DNA of 6,035 nucleotides from Rubritepida sp. GTDB taxonomy: Bacteria > Pseudomonadota > Alphaproteobacteria > Acetobacterales > Acetobacteraceae. The notes under the pieces are model-generated. The model was not told the origin of the DNA. It searched no databases and was given only the letters and a program-made list of their open reading frames with translations. Of the stretch, positions 1 to 6,011 are shown piece by piece (position 1 is the first letter of the stretch; every line of letters starts with the position of its first letter). The stretch spans positions 1 to 6,035 of the forward strand of contig JALHNW010000123.1 of the NCBI GenBank assembly GCA_022843345.1, read 5' to 3'. A program made the position numbers and the translations under genes.

Positions 1-90
1 CAGCACATGCATGGCGAGGCCGTTGACGTTCGGCACCATGCGGCTGCGGATGCCGTGGGGCAGGGGAATGGGCTTGAAGGTGTCGGTCAT
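1..90 (-). CDS. Alpha/beta hydrolase, N-terminal fragment (runs off left edge)
   Basis: Only the first 30 codons are in the window, from an ATG at 90-88 reading leftwards. The protein begins [17 protein letters not shown] and continues with a V-N-G-x-x-M-H-V-L stretch. This pattern (G-x-R-S-R, then N-G-L-x-M-H-V-L) is typical of the first beta strands of alpha/beta-fold hydrolases of the epoxide hydrolase/haloalkane dehalogenase group. The nucleophile elbow and catalytic triad lie outside the window, so the substrate cannot be inferred. A GGAG (96-99, minus strand) lies 5 nt before the ATG and supports the start. The gene follows the ABC-F ATPase on the same strand after 40 bp with no obvious terminator between, so co-transcription is likely. 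Family assignment rests on a short N-terminus only. Confidence 0.6.
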   Translation of the reverse strand, partial: MTDTFKPIPLPHGIRSRMVPNVNGLAMHVL

Positions 91-95
91 AGGTG

Positions 96-99
96 CTCC
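96..99 (-). promoter_or_regulatory. Ribosome binding site of the alpha/beta hydrolase
   Basis: GGAG on the minus strand, 5 nt upstream of the ATG at 90. It is the only Shine-Dalgarno-like match in the 40-bp spacer after the ABC-F stop codon and fixes the start of the partial gene. Confidence 0.5.
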
Positions 100-130
100 G
101 GCAGGGAGGGGGCGGCGGGCGGCGCGTTCA

Positions 131-2002
131 TCACGCCACTTCCAGCGTCTCGGTCAGTTCCAGCCACTCCTCCTCCAGCGCCGCCACCTCGCGCTGGATG
201 GCGCTGCGGCGCACCGTGGCGCGGGAAATGAGGTCCACCTTGCCGCGGTCATAGAGGCGCGGGTCGGCCAGGGCGGCGTCGATGACGCGGCCTTCCTCGG
301 CCAGCTTCTCCATCTTGGCCTCGACCTCCTTCAGGCGCTGGCGCAGCGGGGCCAGGTTCTGGCGCTGCTCGGCGCGGCCGCGCCGTTCCTCGCGCTTGAC
401 GGGCGGCGCTTCGGCCACCGGCTTCGCACCGCCACGGGCGCGCTGCGAGAGATGCGCGCGGTAGTCGTCCAGGTCGCCCTCGAAGGGGGTCACCGCGCCA
501 TCGGCCACCAGCCACAGCCGGTCCGCCACCAGGCCGACCAGATGCGGGTCGTGGCTGATGAGGATCACCGCGCCCTCGTAGCCGGCGAGCGCCTTCACCA
601 GCGCGTCGCGGGCGTCGATGTCCAGGTGGTTGGTCGGCTCGTCCAGGATGAGCATCTGCGGCGCCTCGCGCGTCGTCAGCGCCAGCAGCAGGCGGGCCTT
701 CTCGCCGCCCGACAGGCCGCGCACGCGCGTCTCGGCGCGGTCGGCATCCAGGCCGAAGCGGGCGAGCTGGGCGCGGCACTGCGTCTCGGTCGCCTTGGGC
801 AGCGCGGCGGCCATGTGGGAGAGCGGCGTGCCGTCCAGCTCCAAATCGTCCTCCTGGTGCTGCGCGAAGTAGCCGACGCGCAGGCGGCGGTCCCGGTGCA
901 GCTCGCCCGCCAAGGGTGCCAGGCGTCCGGCCAGCAGCTTGGCCAGCGTGGACTTGCCGTTGCCGTTGGCGCCCAGCAGGGCGATGCGGTCCTCCTGGTC
1001 CACCCGCAGCTCGATGCCGCGCAGGACCACGCGCTCGCCATAGCCGGCGCTGCCGCGGCGCAGGGTGAGCATGGGCGGCGGCAGGGGCTCGGGCTGGGGG
1101 AAGTTGAAGGTGGTGACGGCGTCCTCCACCAGCGATTCCACCGCCGGCAGCCGCTCCAGCGCCTTGAGGCGGCTCTGCGCCTGCCGCGCCTTGGTGGCCT
1201 GGGCGCGGAAGCGGTCCACGAAGGCCTGCATGTGGGCGCGCTGGGCCAGGATGCGGGTGTTCTGCGCGGCCTGCTGCGCCTGGCGCTCGGCCCGCACGCG
1301 CACGAAGGATTCGAAGTTGCCGGGGTAGAGGGTGATGCGCTTCGCATCGAGATGCGCGATGGAATCCACGCAGCGGTCCAGCATGCCGCGGTCGTGGCTG
1401 ACGACGAGGATCGCGCCGGGGAAGCGCTGCATCCACCCCTCCAGCCACATGGCGGCTTCGAGGTCCAGGTGGTTGGTCGGCTCGTCCAGCAGCAGCAGGT
1501 CGGGCTCGGGGAACAGGGCGCGGGCGAGCGAGACGCGCATGCGCCAGCCGCCGGAGAACTCGCGCGAGGGGCGCGCCTGGGCCGCGGCGTCGAAGCCGAG
1601 GCCCGACAGGATGGTGGCGGCGCGCGCGGGGGCGCTGTCGGCGCGGATGTCGCGCAGGCGGTCGTGGATCGCGGCGATGCGCGCGGGGTCGGGTGCGGCG
1701 TCCAGCTCGCGCAGCAGGCCCGCGCGCTCCGTGTCGGCGTCCAGCACGATGTCGAGCAGGGACGTCTCGCCCGCCGGCGCCTCCTGCGCCACGTGGCCAA
1801 GCTTCGCGCGCGCGGACAGGCGGATCTCGCCGCCGTCTATGGGTTGCTGGCGCAGGATGGCGCGCAGCAGGGTGGACTTGCCGGCGCCGTTGCGGCCGAT
1901 CAGGCCGATCTTGCGCCCGTCATCCACCTGGAGCGAGGCGCCCTCCAGCAGGGGGCGGCCCATCATGCGGAGCGTGACGTCGCGGATGGAAAGGACGGTC
2001 AT
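131..2002 (-). CDS. yheS: ABC-F family ATPase, YheS-type ribosome-associated factor
   Basis: A 623-residue protein with two tandem ATP-binding cassettes and no membrane segment, the ABC-F layout. Cassette 1 has Walker [10 protein letters not shown] (36-44), signature SGGW (150-153), Walker [13 protein letters not shown] (169-180, catalytic E174) and switch H203. Cassette 2 has Walker [10 protein letters not shown] (344-352), signature LSGGEKAR (430-437), Walker B ending LDEPTNHLD (453-461, E455) and H484. A basic, glutamine-rich linker (about 230-305), including the run [22 protein letters not shown], matches the P-site tRNA-interaction region. The C-terminus (about 520-623) is charged and probably coiled coil. 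Length and several motifs closely resemble E. coli YheS (637 aa). Family members bind the ribosomal E site and relieve stalled or difficult translation; some other ABC-F proteins give antibiotic resistance, but nothing here points to that. It is the middle gene of a minus-strand series. The ATG at 2002 has only a weak AGAAG upstream and abuts a hairpin. Uup is a less likely alternative. Confidence 0.93.
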   Translation of the reverse strand: MTVLSIRDVTLRMMGRPLLEGASLQVDDGRKIGLIGRNGAGKSTLLRAILRQQPIDGGEIRLSARAKLGHVAQEAPAGETSLLDIVLDADTERAGLLRELDAAPDPARIAAIHDRLRDIRADSAPARAATILSGLGFDAAAQARPSREFSGGWRMRVSLARALFPEPDLLLLDEPTNHLDLEAAMWLEGWMQRFPGAILVVSHDRGMLDRCVDSIAHLDAKRITLYPGNFESFVRVRAERQAQQAAQNTRILAQRAHMQAFVDRFRAQATKARQAQSRLKALERLPAVESLVEDAVTTFNFPQPEPLPPPMLTLRRGSAGYGERVVLRGIELRVDQEDRIALLGANGNGKSTLAKLLAGRLAPLAGELHRDRRLRVGYFAQHQEDDLELDGTPLSHMAAALPKATETQCRAQLARFGLDADRAETRVRGLSGGEKARLLLALTTREAPQMLILDEPTNHLDIDARDALVKALAGYEGAVILISHDPHLVGLVADRLWLVADGAVTPFEGDLDDYRAHLSQRARGGAKPVAEAPPVKREERRGRAEQRQNLAPLRQRLKEVEAKMEKLAEEGRVIDAALADPRLYDRGKVDLISRATVRRSAIQREVAALEEEWLELTETLEVA

Positions 2003-2027
2003 GGCGCGGCTTCTAACAGGCCGCGCC
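2003..2027 (-). promoter_or_regulatory. Inverted repeat abutting the ABC-F start codon
   Basis: A perfect 8-bp inverted repeat, GGCGCGGC (2003-2010) and GCCGCGCC (2020-2027), with a 9-nt loop. In the minus-strand transcript its 3' arm ends at the base before the ABC-F AUG, and the only weak Shine-Dalgarno-like bases (AGAAG) lie in the loop and stem base. The folded RNA would hide the initiation region. It begins 8 nt after the stop codon of the upstream 46-codon gene, so a ribosome finishing that gene would open it. The repeat is seen directly; the regulatory role is inference. Confidence 0.4.
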
Positions 2028-2035
2028 GCGCATCG

Positions 2036-2176
2036 TCAGCCCTCGGGCTTGGGCGGTTCCGGCTCGGGCGCCCATTCGTCGGTGATCATCGCCTGCTGCT
2101 CGCTCACCTCGCGCAGATCCTCGGGCGAGGGGGGCTTGGGGATGTAGCCTTCGCGGGGCTTGGGGTCGGGGTTCAT
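2036..2176 (-). CDS. Small proline- and acid-rich hypothetical protein (46 aa)
   Basis: A short gene with an ATG at 2176 and TGA at 2036-2038. The product has 12 prolines and 11 acidic residues in 46, begins [16 protein letters not shown] and ends [11 protein letters not shown]. There is no signal peptide, membrane segment or cysteine, so it is probably a disordered soluble peptide. I do not recognise the family. About 91% of its codons (42 of 46) end in G or C, which favours this reading frame being truly coding. It is the first gene upstream of the ABC-F ATPase, 33 bp away on the same strand, and is divergent from ndk. No good Shine-Dalgarno sequence precedes the ATG, so it may be a leaderless or weakly translated message. 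It could be a conserved small protein or a leader peptide for the ABC-F gene. A different overlapping frame (73 codons) looks less protein-like. Confidence 0.55.
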   Translation of the reverse strand: MNPDPKPREGYIPKPPSPEDLREVSEQQAMITDEWAPEPEPPKPEG

Positions 2177-2255
2177 GGCGTGCGAACGGGCGCCGGGCGG
2201 GCAGGGTTGCGCCGCGCGTCCCGGCAAGGCACATGGCCGCGCAGCCTTCCCATAC

Positions 2256-2260
2256 AGGAG
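2256..2260 (+). promoter_or_regulatory. Ribosome binding site of ndk
   Basis: AGGAG, 6 nt before the ATG at 2267. It confirms the ndk start and excludes the much longer upstream open frame that is continuous with it. Confidence 0.75.
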
Positions 2261-2266
2261 CCGAGC

Positions 2267-2689
2267 ATGGCCATCGAACGCACCTTCAGCATCATCAAGC
2301 CCGACGCCACCCGCCGCAACCTCACGGGCGCCATCAACGCCGTGTTCGAGAAGAACGGCCTGCGCATCGTCGCCCAGAAGCGCATCCACATGACGCAGGC
2401 GATGGCCGAGACCTTCTACGGCGTGCACAGCGCGCGGCCCTTCTTCAAGGACCTGTGCTCCTTCATGACCAGCGGCCCGGTGGTGGTGCAGGTGCTGGAG
2501 GGCGAGGACGCCGTGGCGAAGAACCGCGAGCTGATGGGCGCCACCAACCCGGCCAACGCCGCCGAGGGCACCATCCGCAAGCTGTTCGCCGAGAGCATCG
2601 AGGCCAACAGCGTCCACGGCTCCGACAGCCAGGAGAACGCCGCGATCGAGATCGCCTACTTCTTCGCCGGCTCCGAGATTACGGGCTGA
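2267..2689 (+). CDS. ndk: Nucleoside diphosphate kinase
   Basis: A 140-residue cytosolic enzyme of the usual family length. It transfers the gamma phosphate of ATP to nucleoside diphosphates through a phosphohistidine, keeping NTP and dNTP pools balanced. Visible family features are the N-terminus [14 protein letters not shown] with K11, the P-loop-like Y-x-x-H region at about 51-54, R88 and [10 protein letters not shown] (86-95), and the active-site motif N-S-V-H-G-S-D-S with H117 as the phosphorylated histidine. The ATG at 2267 has an AGGAG 6 nt upstream. The frame stays open far upstream, antisense to the ABC-F gene, but homology starts exactly at this ATG. It is a single gene, divergent from the small proline-rich gene and convergent with the purM-purN operon, followed by strong inverted repeats. 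No clear promoter can be assigned in the 90-bp upstream gap. Confidence 0.98.
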   Translation: MAIERTFSIIKPDATRRNLTGAINAVFEKNGLRIVAQKRIHMTQAMAETFYGVHSARPFFKDLCSFMTSGPVVVQVLEGEDAVAKNRELMGATNPANAAEGTIRKLFAESIEANSVHGSDSQENAAIEIAYFFAGSEITG

Positions 2690-2690
2690 T

Positions 2691-2704
2691 CCGGCGGCGG
2701 CCGG
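2691..2704. repeat. Short GC hairpin directly after ndk
   Basis: CCGGC (2691-2695), loop GGCG, GCCGG (2700-2704), starting 1 nt after the ndk stop codon. It is a 5-bp all-GC stem with no following T run. It may stabilise the ndk mRNA end or slow polymerase, but chance is quite possible in sequence this GC-rich. Confidence 0.3.
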
Positions 2705-2709
2705 GGTGA

Positions 2710-2756
2710 GAGCGGATCGCCGCAGGGCAGAATCGCCCGAAGGCATGAATCCGCTC
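2710..2756. repeat. Nested inverted repeat downstream of ndk
   Basis: Outer arms GAGCGGAT (2710-2717) and ATCCGCTC (2749-2756) are perfectly complementary. Inside them GGGC (2725-2728) and GCCC (2735-2738) form a second short stem. Together with the stronger palindrome that follows, this makes a structured 3' region for ndk. There is no U tract, so it is not a canonical intrinsic terminator by itself. Confidence 0.4.
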
Positions 2757-2765
2757 GTCATCGGT

Positions 2766-2814
2766 GGCTGGAGGGGGAACGACCTGACGCAGTCGGGGCG
2801 TTCCCCCTCCAGCC
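2766..2814. terminator. Long hairpin, probable bidirectional terminator
   Basis: Arms GGCTGGAGGGGGAACG (2766-2781) and CGTTCCCCCTCCAGCC (2799-2814) are perfectly complementary over 16 bp. The 17-nt centre folds further: CCTGAC (2783-2788) pairs with GTCGGG (2792-2797), with one G-T wobble, around a GCA triloop. Only one mismatch (2782/2798) interrupts 49 nt of pairing. It sits between the 3' ends of ndk (plus) and the small membrane-protein gene (minus), the expected place for a shared terminator. Neither side has a clear T tract, as is common for GC-rich genomes. The structure is certain; the termination role is inferred from position. Confidence 0.65.
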
Positions 2815-2821
2815 CCGGCCG

Positions 2822-2983
2822 TCACCCCCAGAACAGGAAGATGCCGACTAGCAGCGCCACCGTGACGCCCACGGACCAGGGGATGCTGGTCACGAAGGCG
2901 CCGTAGAGCGCCTTGCGCTCGCCGATGATGTCCTGCGACGTCACCGGGATGAACTCGACGTCGTTGCCCTGCTGCGTGGCCAT
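2822..2983 (-). CDS. Small single-pass membrane protein, aa3-type cytochrome c oxidase subunit IV-like
   Basis: A 53-residue protein starting MATQQGNDVEFIPVTSQD. A polar, acidic N-terminal half is followed by one membrane segment (about 34-52, ending GIFLFWG). The segment D-I-I-G-E-R-K-A-L-Y-G-A-F followed by a tryptophan and a hydrophobic helix resembles the small bacterial aa3-oxidase subunit IV family (PF07835: acidic/basic stretch, Y-x-x-F, W, then one helix). That subunit packs beside the oxidase core in the inner membrane. The resemblance is by eye and the family is short, so the name is tentative. All but one of its codons end in G or C. GAGGAA (2991-2996, minus) lies 7 nt before the ATG and overlaps the purN stop codon, so the gene is probably translated with purM-purN although no oxidase gene is nearby. 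Confidence 0.65.
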   Translation of the reverse strand: MATQQGNDVEFIPVTSQDIIGERKALYGAFVTSIPWSVGVTVALLVGIFLFWG

Positions 2984-2990
2984 GGCCGGA

Positions 2991-2996
2991 TTCCTC
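2991..2996 (-). promoter_or_regulatory. Ribosome binding site of the small membrane protein
   Basis: GAGGAA on the minus strand, 7 nt before the ATG at 2983. It shares bases with the purN TGA (2995-2997), suggesting coupled translation and supporting the reality of this short gene. Confidence 0.6.
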
Positions 2997-3672
2997 ATTC
3001 GCTGCCGGCCTGTGTAGGAAGGCCGGGCACATCGGGCAAGGGGTTCGAGAGCGCCGCCCCCGCGCCCTTGGCGGCGACGATGCAGCGCCCGCCCTCCAGC
3101 CAGGCATGGCCCGACGCCACCCAGCCGAGCGCCGCCGGATACAGCAGGTGCTCCTGCTGGAGCACGCGCGCGGCCAGCGCCGCCTCGTCGTCGCCCTCCA
3201 GCACCGGCACCGCGGCCTGGGCGATGATCGGGCCCTCATCCACGCCGGACGTGACGAAATGCACGGTGCAGCCGTGCAGCCGCACGCCCGCGGCCAGCGC
3301 GCGGGCGTGGGTGTCCAGCCCAGGGAAGGCGGGCAGCAGCGAGGGGTGGATGTTCACCAGCCGCCCCTCCCACTTCGCGGTGAAGGCCGGGGAGAGCACG
3401 CGCATGAAGCCGGCCAGCGCGACGTAGCGGATGCCGGCCGCCTCCAGCGCGGAATCCAGCGCCGCCTCGAAGGCCTCGCGGGGGCGCCCGCGGCTTTCCA
3501 CCACCTGCGCCGGCACGCCAGCCGCCTGCGCCAGCGCCAGCCCGGCGGCGTCTGGGCGGTTGGACACCACCAGCGACACCTCGGCCGGGAAGCCCGGCAG
3601 GCGGGCGGCGGCCAGCAGCGCGGCCATGTTGGAGCCGCGGCCGGAGATCAGCACGGCAACGCGGGGCCTCAC
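2995..3672 (-). CDS. purN: Phosphoribosylglycinamide formyltransferase (GAR transformylase)
   Basis: A 225-residue cytosolic enzyme that uses 10-formyltetrahydrofolate to formylate GAR, the third step of de novo purine synthesis. Key features are the phosphate-binding G-R-G-S-N (11-15), catalytic N108 and H110 in [14 protein letters not shown]138, and the folate-side loop with D145 in G-V-D-E-G-P-I-I. These correspond to N106, H108, H137 and D144 of the E. coli enzyme. The start is a GTG at 3672 that overlaps the purM stop codon as GTGA, giving [15 protein letters not shown], the normal distance from N-terminus to the glycine motif. The frame stays open far upstream through purM, but that part is shadow. 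It is in an operon after purM and before the small membrane-protein gene. Length is slightly above E. coli PurN (212 aa) because of a C-terminal tail. Confidence 0.97.
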   Translation of the reverse strand: MRPRVAVLISGRGSNMAALLAAARLPGFPAEVSLVVSNRPDAAGLALAQAAGVPAQVVESRGRPREAFEAALDSALEAAGIRYVALAGFMRVLSPAFTAKWEGRLVNIHPSLLPAFPGLDTHARALAAGVRLHGCTVHFVTSGVDEGPIIAQAAVPVLEGDDEAALAARVLQQEHLLYPAALGWVASGHAWLEGGRCIVAAKGAGAALSNPLPDVPGLPTQAGSE

Positions 3673-4727
3673 AGCCCGATGCTCCCCTCCATCGCCACGC
3701 CCGCCTCGCCGGCCTCCAGCCGCCCGATGCGCCAGGCCGCCTGGCCGGCGGATTGCAGCGCGATGACGGCCGCCGGCACGTCCTCCTCCCTCACCACCAG
3801 CACCATGCCGATGCCGCAGTTGAACACGCGCAGCATCTCCGCCTCCTCCACCCCGCCGGCCTTCGCCAGCCAGGAGAAGACGGGCGGCACGTCCCACGAG
3901 CCGCCCTGCACCACGGCGCGCACCCCCGCCGGCAGCACGCGCGGCAGGTTGCCGGGCAGGCCGCCGCCGGTGATGTGGGCGCAGGCCTTGACCAGCCCCG
4001 CGCGGTGCAGCGCCAGCACCGGCTTGACGTAGAGCCGCGTGGGCGCCAGCAGCGCCTCGGCCAGCGTCACGCCATCGGCGAAGGGGCAGGGGCCGTGCAG
4101 GTCGGCCCCCGCATGGGCCAGGATGCGGCGCACCAGGGAGAAGCCGTTGGAATGCACGCCCGAGGAGGCGATGCCCACCAGCGCGTCGCCCGGCGCCACG
4201 CCCCGCGGCAGCAGCGTGCCGCGCTCGGCCGCGCCCACCGCGAAGCCGGCCAGGTCGTAGTCGCCGCCCTGGTACATGCCGGGCATCTCGGCCGTCTCGC
4301 CGCCCACCAGGGCGCAGCCGGATTCGGCGCAGCCCCTGGCGATGCCGGCGACGACGCGGGCGGCCTGCTCCACCTCCAGCTTGCCGGTGGCGAAGTAGTC
4401 CAGGAAGAACAGCGGCTCGGCGCCCTGCACCACCAGGTCGTTCACGCACATCGCCACCAGGTCCACGCCCACCGTGTCGTGCGCGCCGGCCTCGATGGCC
4501 AGGCGCAGCTTGGTGCCGACGCCGTCGGTGGCGCTGACCAGCACGGGGTCCGTGAAGCCCGCCGCCTTGAGGTCGAACAGCGCGCCGAAGCCGCCCAGCC
4601 CGCCCATGGTGCCGGGGCGGTCGGTGGCCTTCGCATGGGGCTTGATGCGCTCCACCAGGGCGTCGCCGGCCTCGATGTCCACGCCCGCCTCGGCGTAGGT
4701 CAGGCCCGGTGTGCTGGAACTGGTCAG
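3669..4727 (-). CDS. purM: Phosphoribosylformylglycinamidine cyclo-ligase (AIR synthetase)
   Basis: Closes the imidazole ring of FGAM to AIR using ATP, step five of de novo purine synthesis. Numbered from the CTG start, the 352-residue protein has the family start [10 protein letters not shown] (9-18), a glycine-rich loop (42-48), [10 protein letters not shown] (65-74), [11 protein letters not shown] (95-105), G-G-E-T-A-E-M-P-G (142-150), S-S-G-V-H-S-N-G-F (188-196) and [10 protein letters not shown] (251-260). There is no ATG or GTG close to the family start. The CTG at 4727 has a perfect GGAGG 5 nt upstream and gives the usual PurM length. The next in-frame ATG, at 4793, would add 22 low-complexity residues, has a weaker ribosome site and would run into the divergent gene. 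It overlaps purN by 4 bp, so the two are translationally coupled. Confidence 0.95.
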   Translation of the reverse strand: MTSSSTPGLTYAEAGVDIEAGDALVERIKPHAKATDRPGTMGGLGGFGALFDLKAAGFTDPVLVSATDGVGTKLRLAIEAGAHDTVGVDLVAMCVNDLVVQGAEPLFFLDYFATGKLEVEQAARVVAGIARGCAESGCALVGGETAEMPGMYQGGDYDLAGFAVGAAERGTLLPRGVAPGDALVGIASSGVHSNGFSLVRRILAHAGADLHGPCPFADGVTLAEALLAPTRLYVKPVLALHRAGLVKACAHITGGGLPGNLPRVLPAGVRAVVQGGSWDVPPVFSWLAKAGGVEEAEMLRVFNCGIGMVLVVREEDVPAAVIALQSAGQAAWRIGRLEAGEAGVAMEGSIGL

Positions 4728-4732
4728 GGAAG

Positions 4733-4737
4733 CCTCC
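4733..4737 (-). promoter_or_regulatory. Ribosome binding site that sets the purM CTG start
   Basis: GGAGG on the minus strand, 5 nt before a CTG at 4727. A perfect Shine-Dalgarno at this distance favours CTG initiation over the distant ATG at 4793. Confidence 0.6.
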
Positions 4738-4756
4738 GATGCGGTATGGCGTTGGG

Positions 4757-4761
4757 GGAGG
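4757..4761 (+). promoter_or_regulatory. Ribosome binding site of the DUF2066-like gene
   Basis: GGAGG inside a G-rich run (4754-4763), 7 nt before the ATG at 4769 and 4 nt before the one at 4766. It lies only 19 bp from the opposite-strand purM ribosome binding site. Confidence 0.5.
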
Positions 4762-4768
4762 GGAGATG

Positions 4769-5455
4769 ATGGGGAACCCGACGATGAACGCATCCACCCG
4801 CCGCGGCGCCCTGCTCGCCATCCTTCTCCTGGGGGCGTTGTGCCCGCCCGCGTGGGGGCAGGACAACCCCCTTGTCCAGCGCGGCGTGGCGGCCGAGGCC
4901 ACGGCGGCGGACGCGGTGCAGGCGCGCGAGCGCGCCTTCGCGGCCGCGCGGCGCACCGCCTGGCAGCGGCTGGCGGCCGCCACCGGCTCCACCCATAACC
5001 CGTCGGATTCGCAGCTGGAGGCGATGACGCGCGCCATCATCGTGGAAAGCGAGCGCACCTCGGGCACGCGCTACGTCGGCAGGCTGACGGTGCAGTTCGC
5101 CTCCGGCACGGCGGGCGTCTCCGGCGGCTCGGCCATCGCGGGCGCACCCCCGCGTGCGCCATCCGCCCCCGCGCCGATCAGCGAGGGCCCGCCGCCCGCC
5201 GGCCCGCTGGTCGCCAGCGTGGAGGCCGATGCCGCCTATTCCTCGCTGCCCGAATGGCTGGAGCTGCGGCGGCGGCTGCTGGCCAGCTCCCAGGTCTCGG
5301 CGGTGGACGTGCATGCCATCTCGATGGACGCGGCGCGGCTGCGGCTGTCGCTGCGCGCCCAGCCCCCTGAGGTGCAGGCGGCGCTGATGGAATCCGGCTT
5401 CTGGGTGGACGGCGCCGGGCCCTCCTGGCGGATCGGCCTTGCCGGAACCCGCTGA
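4769..5455 (+). CDS. Secreted DUF2066-like protein of unknown function
   Basis: A 228-residue protein, likely exported. It has a Sec signal peptide: basic N-A-S-T-R-R, a hydrophobic core [12 protein letters not shown], and a probable cut after A-W-G (residue 30). C25 is preceded by leucine and does not form a lipobox. The mature part starts with an alanine- and arginine-rich helix (41-73, ending L-A-A-A-T-G) and [17 protein letters not shown] (94-110), which resembles the DUF2066 family. A proline-rich linker (126-146) leads to a C-terminal domain with W-L-E-L-R-R-R-L and alternating strands (163-224). No catalytic motif is evident. Starts at 4766 and 4784 are also possible; 4769 has the best spacing. 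It is first in a plus-strand operon with the phosphatidyltransferase, whose TTG start lies inside its 3' end, and divergent from purM. Confidence 0.7.
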   Translation: MGNPTMNASTRRGALLAILLLGALCPPAWGQDNPLVQRGVAAEATAADAVQARERAFAAARRTAWQRLAAATGSTHNPSDSQLEAMTRAIIVESERTSGTRYVGRLTVQFASGTAGVSGGSAIAGAPPRAPSAPAPISEGPPPAGPLVASVEADAAYSSLPEWLELRRRLLASSQVSAVDVHAISMDAARLRLSLRAQPPEVQAALMESGFWVDGAGPSWRIGLAGTR

Positions 5456-6011
5456 CGAGCGAAACGGGCTGCTGCTCACGCTGCCCAACCTCATCACCCT
5501 GGCGCGGCTCGCCATGGTGCCGGCGATCATCTGGCTGATGCTGAACGACAGGCTGGACCTCGCCTCGCTGGTGTTCCTGGCCGCCGGCGTGTCGGACGCG
5601 CTGGACGGCTGGCTGGCGCGGGTCCGCAACGCGCGCTCGCGCATCGGCGCGATGCTGGACCCGCTGGCGGACAAGGCGCTGCTGATCTCCGTCTTCGTCA
5701 CGCTCGCCGCCACCGGGCTGCTGCCGGACTGGCTGGCCATCCTGGTGGTGTTCCGCGAGGTGGTGATCCTGGGCGGGCTCGGGATGCTCTGGGCGCTGGG
5801 GCAGCGGCCGGCGATCAAGCCGCTGTACATCTCCAAGGTGAACACCTTCGCGCAGATCGCGCTGGCGGCGCTGGCGCTGTTCGTGCCGGGCTTCGGCCTG
5901 CCGCTGGGGGGGCTGCTGGTGGCGCTGACCTGGATCGTGGCGGTGACCATGGCGTGGTCACTGCTGGCCTACCTCACGATGGCGGCGCGCGGCCTGCGGG
6001 GGGCGGCGTGA
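5439..6011 (+). CDS. CDP-alcohol phosphatidyltransferase family membrane enzyme (PgsA/cardiolipin synthase-like)
   Basis: A 190-residue inner-membrane protein with about six hydrophobic segments (roughly 20-36, 41-55, 80-95, 98-120, 138-155, 157-178). It carries the full CDP-alcohol phosphotransferase motif D-x2-D-G-x2-A-R-x8-G-x3-D-x3-D as D53, D56, G57, A60, R61, G70, D74 and D78; the aspartates bind the metal and CDP-diacylglycerol. Such enzymes transfer a phosphatidyl group to an alcohol. Length and the L-P-N-L-I-T-L-A-R start fit phosphatidylglycerophosphate synthase or the PgsA-like cardiolipin synthase, which sequence alone does not separate, so no symbol is given. The in-frame region after the TGA at 5385 has no ATG or GTG before the first membrane segment, so the TTG at 5439, overlapping the DUF2066-like gene by 17 bp, is the best start. 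It overlaps the next gene by 4 bp. Confidence 0.9.
   Translation: MPEPADERNGLLLTLPNLITLARLAMVPAIIWLMLNDRLDLASLVFLAAGVSDALDGWLARVRNARSRIGAMLDPLADKALLISVFVTLAATGLLPDWLAILVVFREVVILGGLGMLWALGQRPAIKPLYISKVNTFAQIALAALALFVPGFGLPLGGLLVALTWIVAVTMAWSLLAYLTMAARGLRGAA

Noticed and set aside
131..2002. Antibiotic-resistance ABC-F (Vga/Msr/OptrA type)
   Set aside because: Length, linker and C-terminal region match the housekeeping YheS type, and the neighbours are housekeeping genes.
2013..2234. A 73-codon minus-strand frame overlapping the 46-codon gene
   Set aside because: Arg/Pro/Ala-rich shadow composition; the 46-codon frame has the high GC third-position bias expected of a real gene.
2207..2235. 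Possible ndk promoter TTGCGC-N17-CACATG
   Set aside because: The -10 box is a poor match, and such hexamers occur readily by chance; there is not enough to call a promoter.
11..2689. An 892-codon plus-strand open frame covering the antisense of the ABC-F gene and ending in ndk
   Set aside because: It is open because high-GC codon use leaves few stops on the antisense strand. Its first 750 or so residues are low-complexity and resemble nothing, while ndk homology begins at its own ATG with an AGGAG before it.
3753..4769. A 338-codon plus-strand frame antisense to purM
   Set aside because: His/Gln/Gly/Ala-rich composition with no motif, lying opposite a complete PurM with all family motifs.
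4829..4845. Lipoprotein signal (cysteine at residue 25 of the DUF2066-like protein)
   Set aside because: The residue before the cysteine is leucine, not Gly, Ala or Ser, and a good signal peptidase I site (A-W-G) follows.
3673..5067. Upstream extension of the purN frame to 690 codons
   Set aside because: The extension is Arg/Gly/Ala-rich out-of-frame purM, and the GTG at 3672 gives a normal PurN N-terminus.
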